A DNA stretch of 64,000 nt, taken from positions 1 to 64,000 of the forward strand of contig CAYSOF010000011.1 in assembly GCA_964432595.1 (NCBI GenBank). The letters run 5' to 3'. Both the position numbers and the translations under genes were made by a program. Positions within the stretch are counted from its first letter, which is position 1, and each line of letters begins with the position of its first letter. This document shows positions 1 through 8,212 of this stretch, in pieces. This DNA is from DASYLJ01 sp964432595. Its GTDB lineage: Bacteria; Desulfobacterota; Binatia; DP-6. The notes beneath the pieces are model-generated. The model was given only the letters and a program-made list of their open reading frames with translations. It did not search any database and was not told the origin of the DNA.

Positions 1-100
1 CCCGCCGCCGGCGAGCCGTTAAGTGAGTGGCATTGGGCTTCGCCGGCCGCGGCATACAGTTCGGCGCGAGCCCGGAACGCTCCAAGCTCGCGCCGGTCCC

Positions 101-123
101 CGCCCGCGACATGGTCGCGGGCG
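101..123. terminator. GC-rich hairpin with ATG triloop, downstream of the Cys-rich secretory gene
   Basis: A perfect 10-bp stem (101-110 pairing with 114-123) closes on an ATG loop, giving the apex GACATGGTC. It lies 5 nt past the stop of the minus-strand gene at 129, so it is probably a factor-independent or Rho-assisting terminator, although no U-tract follows. The same apex recurs at 18572 and 18701. Bases 1-100 show no convincing gene. Confidence 0.6.
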
Positions 124-128
124 GCGTA

Positions 129-3100
129 CTAGTCTGCTTTGCCGTTGAACTCGAGCGGCGTGTTCTTGCTGAGCCCGGCCGCCGAGTAGTTCGCCTCCCA
201 GCAGTTGCCGTTGCCGGACTGGAGCTGGACGGTGAGCGGCAACATGAGCGGCGGCGCCGGCAGGCCGAACGGATGGTTCGACAGATTGAGGCCCTTCCCC
301 TTCACGAGGATCTTCGCCTTCCCGGCCGCACCGGCCGTCAGCGTGATCTGGTTGATGCCCTCGGGGGTACCGAGCTTGTCGACGTACTTGAAGCCCTTCG
401 CGCCGTTGGCGATCCAGCACGGCTTCGTGCCGCAGATGCGATCGGGAAGGACGCGGGCTCGATAAAGCAGCGCCGGCGTGCCGCCCGAGCGGTCGAACAC
501 GCAGAAGTCCATGCCGTCGGTGGTCGTCGGGCTGCCGAAGTCGGCGGCCGTCGTGGCGCCGCCCTTCACCCACTTCCAGATGACCTGGTCGGACGCCTCG
601 CCCTTCGGCGAGTCCTTCACCTGGAACTGCGCCTTGCGTGACTCGGTCGGCAGCGTGCAGGCGACGCGCGGCGCCGCCACACAGCCTTCGACCGGATCGC
701 AGGTCTCGCACGCGCCACAGCTGATCGGACCGCTGCCGTCGCAGACGCCGTCCTGACAGACGCCGCCGCCGGAGCAGGCGTCGCCGCCGCAGCTCGTGCC
801 GTTGTCGGCCTTCACGTCGGCCGGGCACGCGTCGCCCACGCCGTCGCAGGTCTCGGCCACGTCGCAGCTGCCGGACGCCTCACGGCAGACGCTCGTGCTC
901 TTCACGTCCGTGCCGCAGGTGGCCGACGAGCCCGAGCACGTGTCGGCGACGTCGCAGTCGCCAGCCGAGATACGGCAGACCGTCGTCGACGGCTCGAACG
1001 CATCCGCGGGACAGTCGTTCGCGACGCCGTCGCAGCTCTCCGCCACGTCGCAATCGCCCGCCGAGGCACGGCACGGCGCCGTGCTCTTCGCGTCGGCGGG
1101 GCAGGCTCCGCTGACGCCGTTGCAGCTCTCGGCCACGTCACACTGGCCGGCGGAGGCACGACACGGTGTACCCGCATCGAGGACCACGTCGGCCGGGCAG
1201 TCGTTGCTGCTGCCGTCGCAGCTCTCGGCCACGTCACACGAGCCGGCCGAGCCGCGGCACGGGCCGGTGCTCTTCACGTCGGCCGGACAGGACGCACTGG
1301 AGCCCGTGCACGTCTCGGCGACGTCACACGCGCCCGCCGCCCCGCGGCACGGCGTGCCCGCCACCGCGAGCACGTCGGCGGGACAGTTGTTGCTCACGCC
1401 GTCGCAGCTCTCGGCCGCGTCGCACAGACCGGCCGAGCCGCGGCACGGCGCGGTGCTCTTCGCATCCGCCGGACACTGCGCGCTCGAGCCGTTGCAGGTC
1501 TCGGCGACGTCGCAGACGCCGGCTGCGCCCCGGCACGGGAAGCCGTTGCCCCGCAGCTGATCCGCCGGACAGCTGTTGCTGACGCCGTCGCACGTCTCGG
1601 CCACGTCGCACAGACCGGCCGCGGCGCGGCACGGCGACGTGCTCTTGGCGTCGGCCGGACAGGTGGGCGACGACCCGTTGCACACTTCGGCGGGGTCGCA
1701 GACACCGCCCGACGCGCGGCACTGGGTGCCCGCGTTGCCGGCCGGATGCGTGCAGAGGCCCGCGCCGTTGCAGACGTCGCGCGTGCACGCGTTGTTGTCC
1801 GTCGCGCACGGGCTGTTGTTCACCTCGAACTGACACGTCGCGGAGCAGCAGTCGCCACCGGCGGTGTTGTTGTCGTCGCACTGCTCGGCGCCGGTGACGT
1901 TGCCGTCGCCGCACGTCGCGCAGTTGACGCAGCACGGGAGCGCCGGGTTCTGCACCGAGCTGACCGCCGGCGAGATGACCGGCGCCGGCATCGCCGGCGG
2001 AATCACCGTGGGCGTCGTCGTCAGGTAATCGATCCGGTTGGTGGAGCCGGCGAGGAGCCGGCCACGCGTCGTCGTCTTGTTGCTGCCGAGCAGGTAGTTC
2101 GTCGCCGACGGGAACGAGCCGAGGCCGCGCGCGTCGAGCAGCGACGTGGACTGCGTGTCGATCGTGCAGGCCTGGATCACGATCGTGCCGCCGATGCCAT
2201 CCGACGGCGTCGAGGCGTCGACGATGCCGGTGATGTTGATGTTGGCGGTCGCACTGGCGTCGACCTGGCCGCCGAAGTCGTCGGCGCTCACGTCGACGGT
2301 GCCGTTCATGTTGAGATTGCGGCCCGCCGCGAGGAAGACGTCGCCACCCGCGCCGAGGCCCTCGACGGGAGCGCCGAGGAGGTTGCTCAGGGTGATGTCG
2401 AGATCGGCCTGCAGGTCGGCGTTGCCGCCGTCGCCGTCCGGCGCCGAGCCGTTCAGGTCGACGCGTCCGGTGACCACGATGCTGCCGAGCGCGAACACGT
2501 CGAGATCGCCGCCGAAGCCGCCGCCGAAGCCGAACTCGCCGCCGCTGCCCTGCGCGACCGCGAAGATGTCGCCCGCGATGGTGGCGTCGGTGCCCGCGCT
2601 GATGTTGGTGGCGCCGCCGTCGCCGATGCCACCCCTGCCGCGCAGGTTGAAGTCGCCGAGCGCGGTCGTGGTGACGCTGCCGATCCCCGACTCGAGCGAG
2701 ATGTCGCAGACGCAGTCGCCGCCCGACACGTCGATCGGGGCGTTCACGGTGATGTTGCCCTGGGCGAACACGCCGACGGCGCCGCCGGACGCGCCGTTCT
2801 CGCCGTTGCCGCCGCCCGCGGCCTGCAGGCCGAGGCCGTGGAACTCGACGGTGCTCGTCTCGGACACGACGTCGATGATCCCACCGAAGCCGTTCGGGCT
2901 GCTCGAGTTGGCGAGGATGAGTGCGTTCATGTTGATCGCGCCGCCCGCCGTGATCTCGACGGTGCCGCCGCTCGACTCGCCGTTGACGTCGATGCGCGAG
3001 TTGGTGCTGCCCTGCGACTGCATCGTGTACGTGGTCGTCGCCTGGAGGATGACGCCGCCGCCGCTGCCCATCGACCCGGTGAGGCCGGTGGCCAGGATGC

Positions 3101-3392
3101 GGCCTCCCTTCTCGAACAGAATGCTGCCGGCGCGGATCGTGAGCGGCGCCGTGCCCTGGCCGATCGTGAGCGCCTTGCCTTCCCGGATGATGAAGGCCCG
3201 CGGCCGGATGTCGAACACCGCGCCCGCGGGCACGGTACAGGCCGAGGTGATCTCGCAGGGGTTCGCGCCGGGCGCGCACAGCTGCGTCGCGTTGCATTGC
3301 GCGTCCGCCGGCGACGCCGCTCCGAGAGTGCCGAGGACGACGGCCAGTGCGAGGCCAACGCCTCGCAGAGCACGGAGAGCGGGTCGATGCAT
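129..3392 (-). CDS. Secreted beta-solenoid and cysteine-repeat protein
   Basis: Predicted 1087-residue exported protein of unknown role, probably cell-surface or extracellular. The ATG at 3392 is chosen because a GAGGA Shine-Dalgarno lies about 10 nt upstream and the product then begins with a clean signal peptide (residues 1-31, cleavage after ADA). Residues about 65-470 are Gly/Asn/Thr/Val-rich short strands with recurring GGxVxI-type turns, as in filamentous haemagglutinin-like beta-solenoids. A CGDGNVTGAEQC motif near residue 500 is the myxobacterial Cys-rich repeat signature. Residues 558-867 are ten six-Cys-type repeats (see separate entry). The last 180 residues form another Cys-containing domain ending in EFNGKAD. 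Adhesive or calcium-stabilised surface functions are possible but not demonstrated. Long open frames on the opposite strand are GC shadows. Confidence 0.85.
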   Translation of the reverse strand: MHRPALRALRGVGLALAVVLGTLGAASPADAQCNATQLCAPGANPCEITSACTVPAGAVFDIRPRAFIIREGKALTIGQGTAPLTIRAGSILFEKGGRILATGLTGSMGSGGGVILQATTTYTMQSQGSTNSRIDVNGESSGGTVEITAGGAINMNALILANSSSPNGFGGIIDVVSETSTVEFHGLGLQAAGGGNGENGASGGAVGVFAQGNITVNAPIDVSGGDCVCDISLESGIGSVTTTALGDFNLRGRGGIGDGGATNISAGTDATIAGDIFAVAQGSGGEFGFGGGFGGDLDVFALGSIVVTGRVDLNGSAPDGDGGNADLQADLDITLSNLLGAPVEGLGAGGDVFLAAGRNLNMNGTVDVSADDFGGQVDASATANINITGIVDASTPSDGIGGTIVIQACTIDTQSTSLLDARGLGSFPSATNYLLGSNKTTTRGRLLAGSTNRIDYLTTTPTVIPPAMPAPVISPAVSSVQNPALPCCVNCATCGDGNVTGAEQCDDNNTAGGDCCSATCQFEVNNSPCATDNNACTRDVCNGAGLCTHPAGNAGTQCRASGGVCDPAEVCNGSSPTCPADAKSTSPCRAAAGLCDVAETCDGVSNSCPADQLRGNGFPCRGAAGVCDVAETCNGSSAQCPADAKSTAPCRGSAGLCDAAESCDGVSNNCPADVLAVAGTPCRGAAGACDVAETCTGSSASCPADVKSTGPCRGSAGSCDVAESCDGSSNDCPADVVLDAGTPCRASAGQCDVAESCNGVSGACPADAKSTAPCRASAGDCDVAESCDGVANDCPADAFEPSTTVCRISAGDCDVADTCSGSSATCGTDVKSTSVCREASGSCDVAETCDGVGDACPADVKADNGTSCGGDACSGGGVCQDGVCDGSGPISCGACETCDPVEGCVAAPRVACTLPTESRKAQFQVKDSPKGEASDQVIWKWVKGGATTAADFGSPTTTDGMDFCVFDRSGGTPALLYRARVLPDRICGTKPCWIANGAKGFKYVDKLGTPEGINQITLTAGAAGKAKILVKGKGLNLSNHPFGLPAPPLMLPLTVQLQSGNGNCWEANYSAAGLSKNTPLEFNGKAD
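792..1721 (-). repeat. Ten tandem Cys-rich protein repeats in a 30+32-residue alternation
   Basis: Within the secreted protein above, ten units of the form CRxxAGxCDVAExCxGxS followed by a CPAD motif run without interruption. Odd units are exactly 30 residues and usually end KSTxP; even units are exactly 32 residues with a different linker. The array is therefore five copies of a 62-residue double unit. The CDxAExC/CPxD spacing resembles disintegrin-type loops, but that relation is only a resemblance. Confidence 0.9.
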
Positions 3393-3467
3393 CGGGAATG
3401 TCCTCAGCTTTCTGCGAGCGGAGCGGTCCAGCTCGACATGACGAATCGGCGACACTGCGGGGGGGAC

Positions 3468-3495
3468 AATAGAAGGGGCGATAGAACCGGGTCAA
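3468..3495 (-). promoter_or_regulatory. Sigma-70-like promoter of the Cys-rich secretory gene
   Basis: Reading the minus strand, TTGACC (3495-3490) and TCTATT (3473-3468) are separated by 16 nt. This predicts a start near 3461 and a leader of about 70 nt before the ATG at 3392. The -35 is one arm of a GTCAAG-AAAAA-CTTGAC inverted repeat (3491-3507), whose other arm forms an opposite-facing TTGACG followed 17 nt later by AGTACT (3526-3531). No gene follows in that direction. Confidence 0.5.
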
Positions 3496-3614
3496 GAAAA
3501 ACTTGACGCCGCGCACTGCGACGAAAGTACTACGACGTCGCAGGGTTGCAGCGCGGCGGACGATACGGCCGGGCACCGGGACACGTCAAGAAAAATCGCC
3601 CCGCCAGCCTCCCC

Positions 3615-3632
3615 CCATGGCGTCCGCCATGG
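3615..3632. terminator. Hairpin after the lipoprotein gene
   Basis: An 8-bp perfect stem (CCATGGCG/CGCCATGG) with a 2-nt gap lies just past the stop at 3639 of the minus-strand lipoprotein gene. On that strand a short T-run (complement of 3592-3597) occurs about 18 nt further on. Likely terminator; the separation from the T-run makes it non-canonical. Confidence 0.4.
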
Positions 3633-3638
3633 AGCCGG

Positions 3639-4058
3639 CTATTCGGCGTTCGCGTTGCCGCCCGCCGCCTCGCGCAGCTTCCGCCCGGCCTCCTCCAGCC
3701 CCTCGCCGATCGATCGACCCATCTCCTTGAGCGCGTCGCCCGCCGCGTGGCCGACGGCCTGCATGCGTACGGACAGGTACTCCCGCCGGAGCTCCCCGCG
3801 GGTCCGCTCGAGCGCGGCGATCTCCGCCTCGTCGGCGGGCCGGTCCTCTTCGTCCGCGCGCGCGGCGTCGGCACGGCGCTCCGCGATCTCCGCATCCAGG
3901 CGCGCGAAGCGCGCTTCGACCTCCGCCGCCGTCGCGTCGTCGGGATGCGCGCGGTACGCGGCGATCGCGGTGCGCACGTCGTCGGCCGCGTGCGGGGCGG
4001 AGCCGCAGCCCGCCACCGTGAGCGCGATCGCCACGAGCCCTCCGAGCGCACTCCGCAT
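3639..4058 (-). CDS. Small lipoprotein with coiled-coil body
   Basis: Predicted 139-residue lipoprotein of unknown function. The N-terminus has a hydrophobic signal and a VAGC lipobox with the lipidated Cys at residue 18. The rest is Ala/Glu/Arg-rich and helical, with a heptad-like stretch through about residues 45-95, and ends in an amphipathic segment. The ATG at 4058 is favoured because GGGGAGG lies 6 nt upstream; an ATG at 4073 is in frame but would place that Shine-Dalgarno inside the gene. It is divergent from the amidohydrolase at 4168. No conserved enzymatic motif is visible; a periplasmic structural or chaperone-like role is only a guess. Confidence 0.7.
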   Translation of the reverse strand: MRSALGGLVAIALTVAGCGSAPHAADDVRTAIAAYRAHPDDATAAEVEARFARLDAEIAERRADAARADEEDRPADEAEIAALERTRGELRREYLSVRMQAVGHAAGDALKEMGRSIGEGLEEAGRKLREAAGGNANAE

Positions 4059-4133
4059 CGATCGCCTCCCCATGCGTGGCTCCACGTCGCGCCGGTAGCA
4101 GATGCGCGCGCGGGTCGCCAATGCCGCCGAAAC

Positions 4134-4162
4134 TTGACGGGCGTCGCGCTGCGACGTACGCA
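4134..4162 (+). promoter_or_regulatory. Promoter for a probable leaderless amidohydrolase mRNA
   Basis: TTGACG (4134-4139) is followed after 17 nt by TACGCA (4157-4162). The ATG lies at 4168, six bases past the -10, and no Shine-Dalgarno precedes it, so transcription would begin at or next to the start codon. Inferred from spacing only. Confidence 0.4.
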
Positions 4163-4167
4163 GCCGA

Positions 4168-5661
4168 ATGCCCGCCGACCCCTACGATCTCGTGCTCGAT
4201 GGCGGTGTCGTGATCGACGGCAGCGGCGCGCCGGCGTTCCGCGCCGACGTCGGCGTGCGTGGCGACCGCATCGCCGCCGTCGGCGATCTGTCGACCGCGG
4301 CCGGCACGCGGATCGACGTCGCCGGCAAGGTGGTCGCACCCGGCTTCATCGACGTGCACACGCACGACGACGGCGCGGTCCTCCTGCATCCCACCATGGA
4401 CTTCAAGGTCCGCCAGGGCGTCACGTCGGAGGTGGTGGGCAACTGCGGCCTCGGCGTGGCGCCGCATCCCGTCGCGGCGATGGTGCTGCGCGCGTTCCAC
4501 CCGAATGGCACGTTGCCCGAGTGGAACGGCCACGCGGGCTACATGGCGCTGCTCGATCGCGAGCCCGCCAGCACGAACGTCGCGGTCCTCGTCGGTCACA
4601 ACATCGTCCGCGGCGCGGTGATCGGATCGCGCGACGACGCGCCCAACGCGACGGAGCTCGCCGCGATGGAGGCGATCGTCGACGAGGGCATGGCGGCGGG
4701 CGCCGTCGGCTTTTCGACCGGGCTCATCTACGAGCCGGGCCGCCATGCGCGCCCCCCGGAGATCGTCGCGCTCGCTCGCCGGGCGGCCGCCGCGGGTGCG
4801 ATCTACACGAGCCACATGCGTGACGAGGGGGTCGGTCTGCTCGACTCCGTCGCCGAGACGCTCGCCGTCGGGCGCGACGCCGAGATGCGCGTGCAGGTGT
4901 CGCATCACAAGGCCGCCGGCCGCGACAGCTGGGGGCTCGTGCGTCGCTCGCTCGCGCTGCTCGACGACGCGCGCGCGCGTGGCCTCGACGTCGCGGCCGA
5001 CCAATACCCGTACACCGCCGGCAGCACGGTGCTCGCCGCCGTCCTCCAGAACGGGGCGCTGACGCCGCAGGGCGGCCCGCTCGGCCGCCTCGAGCCGGGC
5101 GACGTCCGCGTGGCCTCGGCACCGCGCCATCCCGAATGGGAGGGACGCACCATCGCCGACCTCGCCGCCCTGCTCGATCTCACACCGCTCGCCGCCGCCG
5201 AGCGCGTCGTCGCCGAGGAGGGACCCAACGCCACCGCCGTGCTCGAGGTCATGTGCGAGGACGACGTGCGCACGGTCATGCGCCACCCCACGACGATGAT
5301 CGGCTCCGACGGCCTGCCGACCCTCGACGGCAAGCCGCACCCGCGCCTCTACGGCACGTTCCCGCGCGTGCTCGGCCGCTACGCGCGCGACGCCGGCGTG
5401 CTGACGCTCGAAGACGCGGTCCATCGCATGACCGGCTTTCCCGCCGCGCATTTCCGCCTCGTCGACCGCGGCGGGGTCCGCGCCGGCCACTTCGCCGACC
5501 TGGTCGTCTTCGACGCCGCGACCGTCGCCGACGGCGCGACCTACGACGCGCCCCATCGTCCGCCCGACGGCATCGCGCACGTGCTCGTGAACGGCACGTT
5601 CGTCGTGCGCGACGGCGCGCATACCGGCGCACGTCCCGGTCGCTGCCTGCGGCGCGCCTGA
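4168..5661 (+). CDS. N-acyl-D-amino-acid deacylase-like amidohydrolase
   Basis: A 497-residue metal-dependent hydrolase of the amidohydrolase superfamily, closest in pattern to D-aminoacylases, which remove acyl groups from N-acyl-D-amino acids. Residues 61-68 carry the family strand-1 metal motif IDVHTHDD. GNCG follows near residue 92 (the D-aminoacylase Cys ligand position), SHMRDEG near 216, VSHHK near 250 and GSDGLP near 376. N- and C-terminal segments form the usual composite beta-sandwich, with GRVRAGHFADLVVFD-like spacing near residue 440. No signal peptide, so cytoplasmic. It stands alone, convergent with the P450 gene and separated from it by a hairpin. The exact substrate (D-aminoacylase or a dihydroorotase-like relative) is uncertain. 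Confidence 0.85.
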   Translation: MPADPYDLVLDGGVVIDGSGAPAFRADVGVRGDRIAAVGDLSTAAGTRIDVAGKVVAPGFIDVHTHDDGAVLLHPTMDFKVRQGVTSEVVGNCGLGVAPHPVAAMVLRAFHPNGTLPEWNGHAGYMALLDREPASTNVAVLVGHNIVRGAVIGSRDDAPNATELAAMEAIVDEGMAAGAVGFSTGLIYEPGRHARPPEIVALARRAAAAGAIYTSHMRDEGVGLLDSVAETLAVGRDAEMRVQVSHHKAAGRDSWGLVRRSLALLDDARARGLDVAADQYPYTAGSTVLAAVLQNGALTPQGGPLGRLEPGDVRVASAPRHPEWEGRTIADLAALLDLTPLAAAERVVAEEGPNATAVLEVMCEDDVRTVMRHPTTMIGSDGLPTLDGKPHPRLYGTFPRVLGRYARDAGVLTLEDAVHRMTGFPAAHFRLVDRGGVRAGHFADLVVFDAATVADGATYDAPHRPPDGIAHVLVNGTFVVRDGAHTGARPGRCLRRA

Positions 5662-5662
5662 G

Positions 5663-5691
5663 ACCGACCCGCGACGAAGTCGCGGGTCGGT
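5663..5691. terminator. Bidirectional hairpin between convergent genes
   Basis: A perfect 13-bp stem (5663-5675 with 5679-5691) with a GAA loop fills the 33-bp gap between the stops of the amidohydrolase (+) and the P450 (-). It begins one base after the first stop and ends three bases before the second. Its symmetry suits termination of both transcripts. No T-run is present. Confidence 0.75.
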
Positions 5692-5694
5692 ATG

Positions 5695-6933
5695 CTAGCG
5701 CACGAAGCGCACCGGCATGTGACGCAGGCCGGTGTGCTTGTTGCTGCGCGTGTACTCGACGGGCCCGTCGAGCGCGAGGCCGTCGATCCGGGCGAGCAGC
5801 GCCTCGAGCACGAGCCGCACCTCGATGCGCGCCAGCGTCGCCCCGAGGCAGAAGTGCGATCCCAGGCCGAAGGCCACGTGCGGATTCGGCGTCCGCGCGA
5901 CGTCGAAGCGGAACGGCGCGGCGAAGACGGCGTCGTCGCGGTTCGCCGACGCCCACCAGAGCGTCACCTTGTCGCCCGCACGAATGGTCCGGCCGTGCAG
6001 CGTCACGTCGCGCGTCGCCGTGCGCCGGTTGTACGGCGTCGACGACGCCCAGCGCAGCATCTCCTCGGTGGCCGGCGCCAGCAGCGACGCGTCGGCGCGG
6101 AGCGTCGCCCATGCTTCGGGATGCTCGATACAGGCGAGCAGCCCGAGCGCGATCGTGTTGCGCGTCGTCTCGCTGCCTGCGGCGATCAGCAGGTTGAAGA
6201 ACATCTGCTGCTCGAGCTCGGTGAGGGGCTCGTCCGTGCCGTCCGCGCCCGTGACCCGCCCGTGCACCACGACGGACAGGAGGTCGTCGCCCGGCTTCGC
6301 CCGCTTGTCCGCGATGAGGCCGCTGCCGTACTCGAACATCGCCTGCTGCGCCGCCATCGTGCGCGCGTCCTGCTCGCCGAGATCGCGGCCGTCGTAGTCG
6401 AGCGTCGTCGTCGCCCACGCGAACAGCCGGTGACGATCGTCGTGCGGCACGCCGAGGAGGCGCGCCGTCGCCTGGAGGGGCAGCTCGGCGGCGACGTCGA
6501 CGACGAGGTCGCAGCGCCCGCGGGCGACCGCGGCGTCGACGATCGTCGCGGTGCGCGCGCGCAGCTCGTCCTCGACGCGCGCGAGCGCGCGCGGCGTGAG
6601 CCCCGGCGTCACCAGGCGGCGGATGCGCCGGTGGCGCGGGTCGTCCATCATGTTCAGGAGCACGCCGCTCGCGAAGCCGCGCGGCAGGTCTTCGATCAGC
6701 GTGCCGCCGCCGTCGCGCGCACCCCCGGTCTCCGACGAGAACGACGCCGCGTCCTGCGCGACGGCGACCACGTCGGCATGACGCGAGAGCACCCAGAATC
6801 CCTCCCCGCCCGGCGTGTGCGCCGTCGGTGGGTGGAACCAGACCGGCTCCTCCCGGCGAAGCGTCGTGAAGACGTCGTGCGGAAAGCCGTGGGCGAAGCC
6901 GTCCAGATCGGTCAGGTCGATCGGCGGCGGCAT
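5695..6933 (-). CDS. Cytochrome P450
   Basis: A 412-residue soluble bacterial P450 that would hydroxylate a small hydrophobic substrate using electrons from a ferredoxin not encoded here. Visible motifs are the I-helix AGSETT (252-257), the K-helix ExxR (E291-R294) and the heme loop FGLGSHFCLG (355-364) with Cys362 as the axial thiolate. The MMDDPRHRRIRRLVTPGLTP segment near residue 95 is typical of the CYP124/125/142-like group acting on sterol side chains or methyl-branched lipids; the family placement is inference. The ATG at 6933 gives the usual MPPPIDLTDLDGF start. The gene diverges from a phytanoyl-dioxygenase gene 78 bp away, which fits a branched-lipid oxidation pair. Confidence 0.93.
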   Translation of the reverse strand: MPPPIDLTDLDGFAHGFPHDVFTTLRREEPVWFHPPTAHTPGGEGFWVLSRHADVVAVAQDAASFSSETGGARDGGGTLIEDLPRGFASGVLLNMMDDPRHRRIRRLVTPGLTPRALARVEDELRARTATIVDAAVARGRCDLVVDVAAELPLQATARLLGVPHDDRHRLFAWATTTLDYDGRDLGEQDARTMAAQQAMFEYGSGLIADKRAKPGDDLLSVVVHGRVTGADGTDEPLTELEQQMFFNLLIAAGSETTRNTIALGLLACIEHPEAWATLRADASLLAPATEEMLRWASSTPYNRRTATRDVTLHGRTIRAGDKVTLWWASANRDDAVFAAPFRFDVARTPNPHVAFGLGSHFCLGATLARIEVRLVLEALLARIDGLALDGPVEYTRSNKHTGLRHMPVRFVR

Positions 6934-6975
6934 GCGTTGCGTCTCCCACCGGCGGCGCCCGCGCGCAAGTCGCGG

Positions 6976-7003
6976 TTGACCACGCCGTCGCGCTCGCAGT
7001 ACG
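6976..7003 (+). promoter_or_regulatory. Promoter for phytanoyl-dioxygenase gene
   Basis: TTGACC (6976-6981) and AGTACG (6998-7003) are 16 nt apart, with the ATG at 7012 only 8 nt past the -10. This predicts a leaderless or 1-3-nt-leader transcript. AGTAC-type -10 elements after TTGAC recur at 3526 and 44006 in this window. Confidence 0.35.
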
Positions 7004-7011
7004 TCGGCGCC

Positions 7012-7881
7012 ATGTCGATCCCGCGCCTGCCCGCCGCCGCCACCGGTGCCGACGTCGCCGCCGCTCTCGCCGCCGAGGGCTGCGCCGTGGTCGAGCGGCT
7101 GGTCCCCCCGGCCGTCCTCGACCGGGCGCGCGCCGAGCTGCGCCCCTTCCTCGAGGCGACCGCGCCCGGCACCGACGAGTTCTCGGGCCTGCACACCCGC
7201 CGCACCGGCGGCCTCGTGGCCCGCTCGGCGACCTGCCGCGATCTGGTGATGCACGGCACCGTCCTCGACGCGGTCCGCGCGACGCTGCACCAGGCCACGA
7301 CGGTCCAGCTCCACCTGACGCAGGTGATCGCCATCGGCCCCGGCGAGCCCGGCCAGCGCATCCATCGCGATCAGTGGGCCTTCGACTTCTTCCCGTTCCC
7401 GCAGGGCCACGAGGTGCAGTGCAACACCATCTGGGCGATGACGGATTTCACGGAGGCGAACGGCGCCACCCGCGTGATCCCCGGGAGCCACCGCCACGCC
7501 GACCGCCTGAACTACGAGCACGCCGACACGGTGCCCGCGGAGATGCCGGCGGGGTCGGTCCTGTTCTACACGGGCTCGCTGTACCACGGTGCGGGCGCGA
7601 ACCGGTCGGACGACACCCGGATCGGCGTCAACATCACGTACGCCGTCAGCTGGCTGCGGCAGGAGGAGAACCAGTACCTCTCCGTCCCGGCGGACGTCGC
7701 CCGTACCCTGCCCGAGGACCTGCTGCGCCTGATCGGCTACGCCCGTGGCGCCTACGCGCTCGGCTACGTCGACGACCTGCGCGATCCGCTGGCCGTCCTG
7801 CTGGGTCGTGAGGTCTCGCCCGACACGGGCCTCGGCGACCTGGCGGCCGTCGAGGCGAAGATCGGGACCTCCGTCGCCTGA
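7012..7881 (+). CDS. Phytanoyl-CoA dioxygenase (PhyH) family protein
   Basis: A 289-residue Fe(II)/2-oxoglutarate-dependent oxygenase. The iron-binding facial triad is seen as H118 and D120 in RIHRDQW and H192 in SLYHGAG; R203 in DDTRIG is placed to bind the 2-oxoglutarate carboxylate. The double-stranded beta-helix core spans about 95-215. There is no signal peptide, so it is cytoplasmic. Family members hydroxylate branched acyl-CoAs or diverse small molecules, and the substrate here is unknown. The ATG at 7012 is used because the product then starts with the normal PhyH N-terminal helix. It is divergently paired with a P450, with which it may share a substrate class. Confidence 0.9.
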   Translation: MSIPRLPAAATGADVAAALAAEGCAVVERLVPPAVLDRARAELRPFLEATAPGTDEFSGLHTRRTGGLVARSATCRDLVMHGTVLDAVRATLHQATTVQLHLTQVIAIGPGEPGQRIHRDQWAFDFFPFPQGHEVQCNTIWAMTDFTEANGATRVIPGSHRHADRLNYEHADTVPAEMPAGSVLFYTGSLYHGAGANRSDDTRIGVNITYAVSWLRQEENQYLSVPADVARTLPEDLLRLIGYARGAYALGYVDDLRDPLAVLLGREVSPDTGLGDLAAVEAKIGTSVA

Positions 7882-7957
7882 CGTCTTGCCGGCGACCAAC
7901 ATCCCCAGAATGGGGGATAGGCAGACACCGTCGTGGGAGCGGTAACGTGCGGCGTCG

Positions 7958-8212
7958 ATGCCGATCGTACGCCGCACCGCTCGCCTGCTCCTGCTCCCCG
8001 GGGTCCTCTGCTCCGGCATCGCCGACGGCGCGGAGCACGTCCGCAAGGAGCCCACGGAAGCCCAGCTGCTGCATCGCTACGGCAAGCCGTCCGAGCGCGA
8101 CCGGGTGTGGAACGTCGCACCGAGCCAGCGCGACTACGATCGCGACGGACTGACGAACAAGGACGACTGGGACGACGACGGTGACGGGTTGATCGACGAG
8201 GACGACGACTAG
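7958..8212 (+). CDS. Small exported protein with Asp-rich calcium-type C-terminus
   Basis: An 84-residue product with a short hydrophobic N-terminus (possible signal, cleavage near residue 25) and a C-terminal stretch reading DYDRDGLTNKDDWDDDGDG, which has the DxDxDG spacing of calcium-binding thrombospondin type-3/dockerin loops. A -10-like TAACGT lies 9 nt before the ATG and no Shine-Dalgarno is visible. Its TAG stop shares the palindrome CTAG (8209-8212) with the convergent gene's TAG stop. Function unknown; a periplasmic calcium-binding peptide is plausible. Confidence 0.55.
   Translation: MPIVRRTARLLLLPGVLCSGIADGAEHVRKEPTEAQLLHRYGKPSERDRVWNVAPSQRDYDRDGLTNKDDWDDDGDGLIDEDDD

Noticed and set aside
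792..1721. CRISPR-like periodicity in the DNA
   Set aside because: The period is about 90-96 bp without identical direct repeats or spacers, and it is explained by in-frame Cys-rich protein repeats.
1746..3506. Long plus-strand frames opposite the Cys-repeat gene (also 2146-3441 and 796-1560)
   Set aside because: Repetitive composition mirrors the repeat gene on the minus strand, and no start signals or protein features are seen.
5692..7011. Upstream in-frame extension of the PhyH gene
   Set aside because: It would be antisense to the P450 coding region; the PhyH fold begins at the ATG at 7012.
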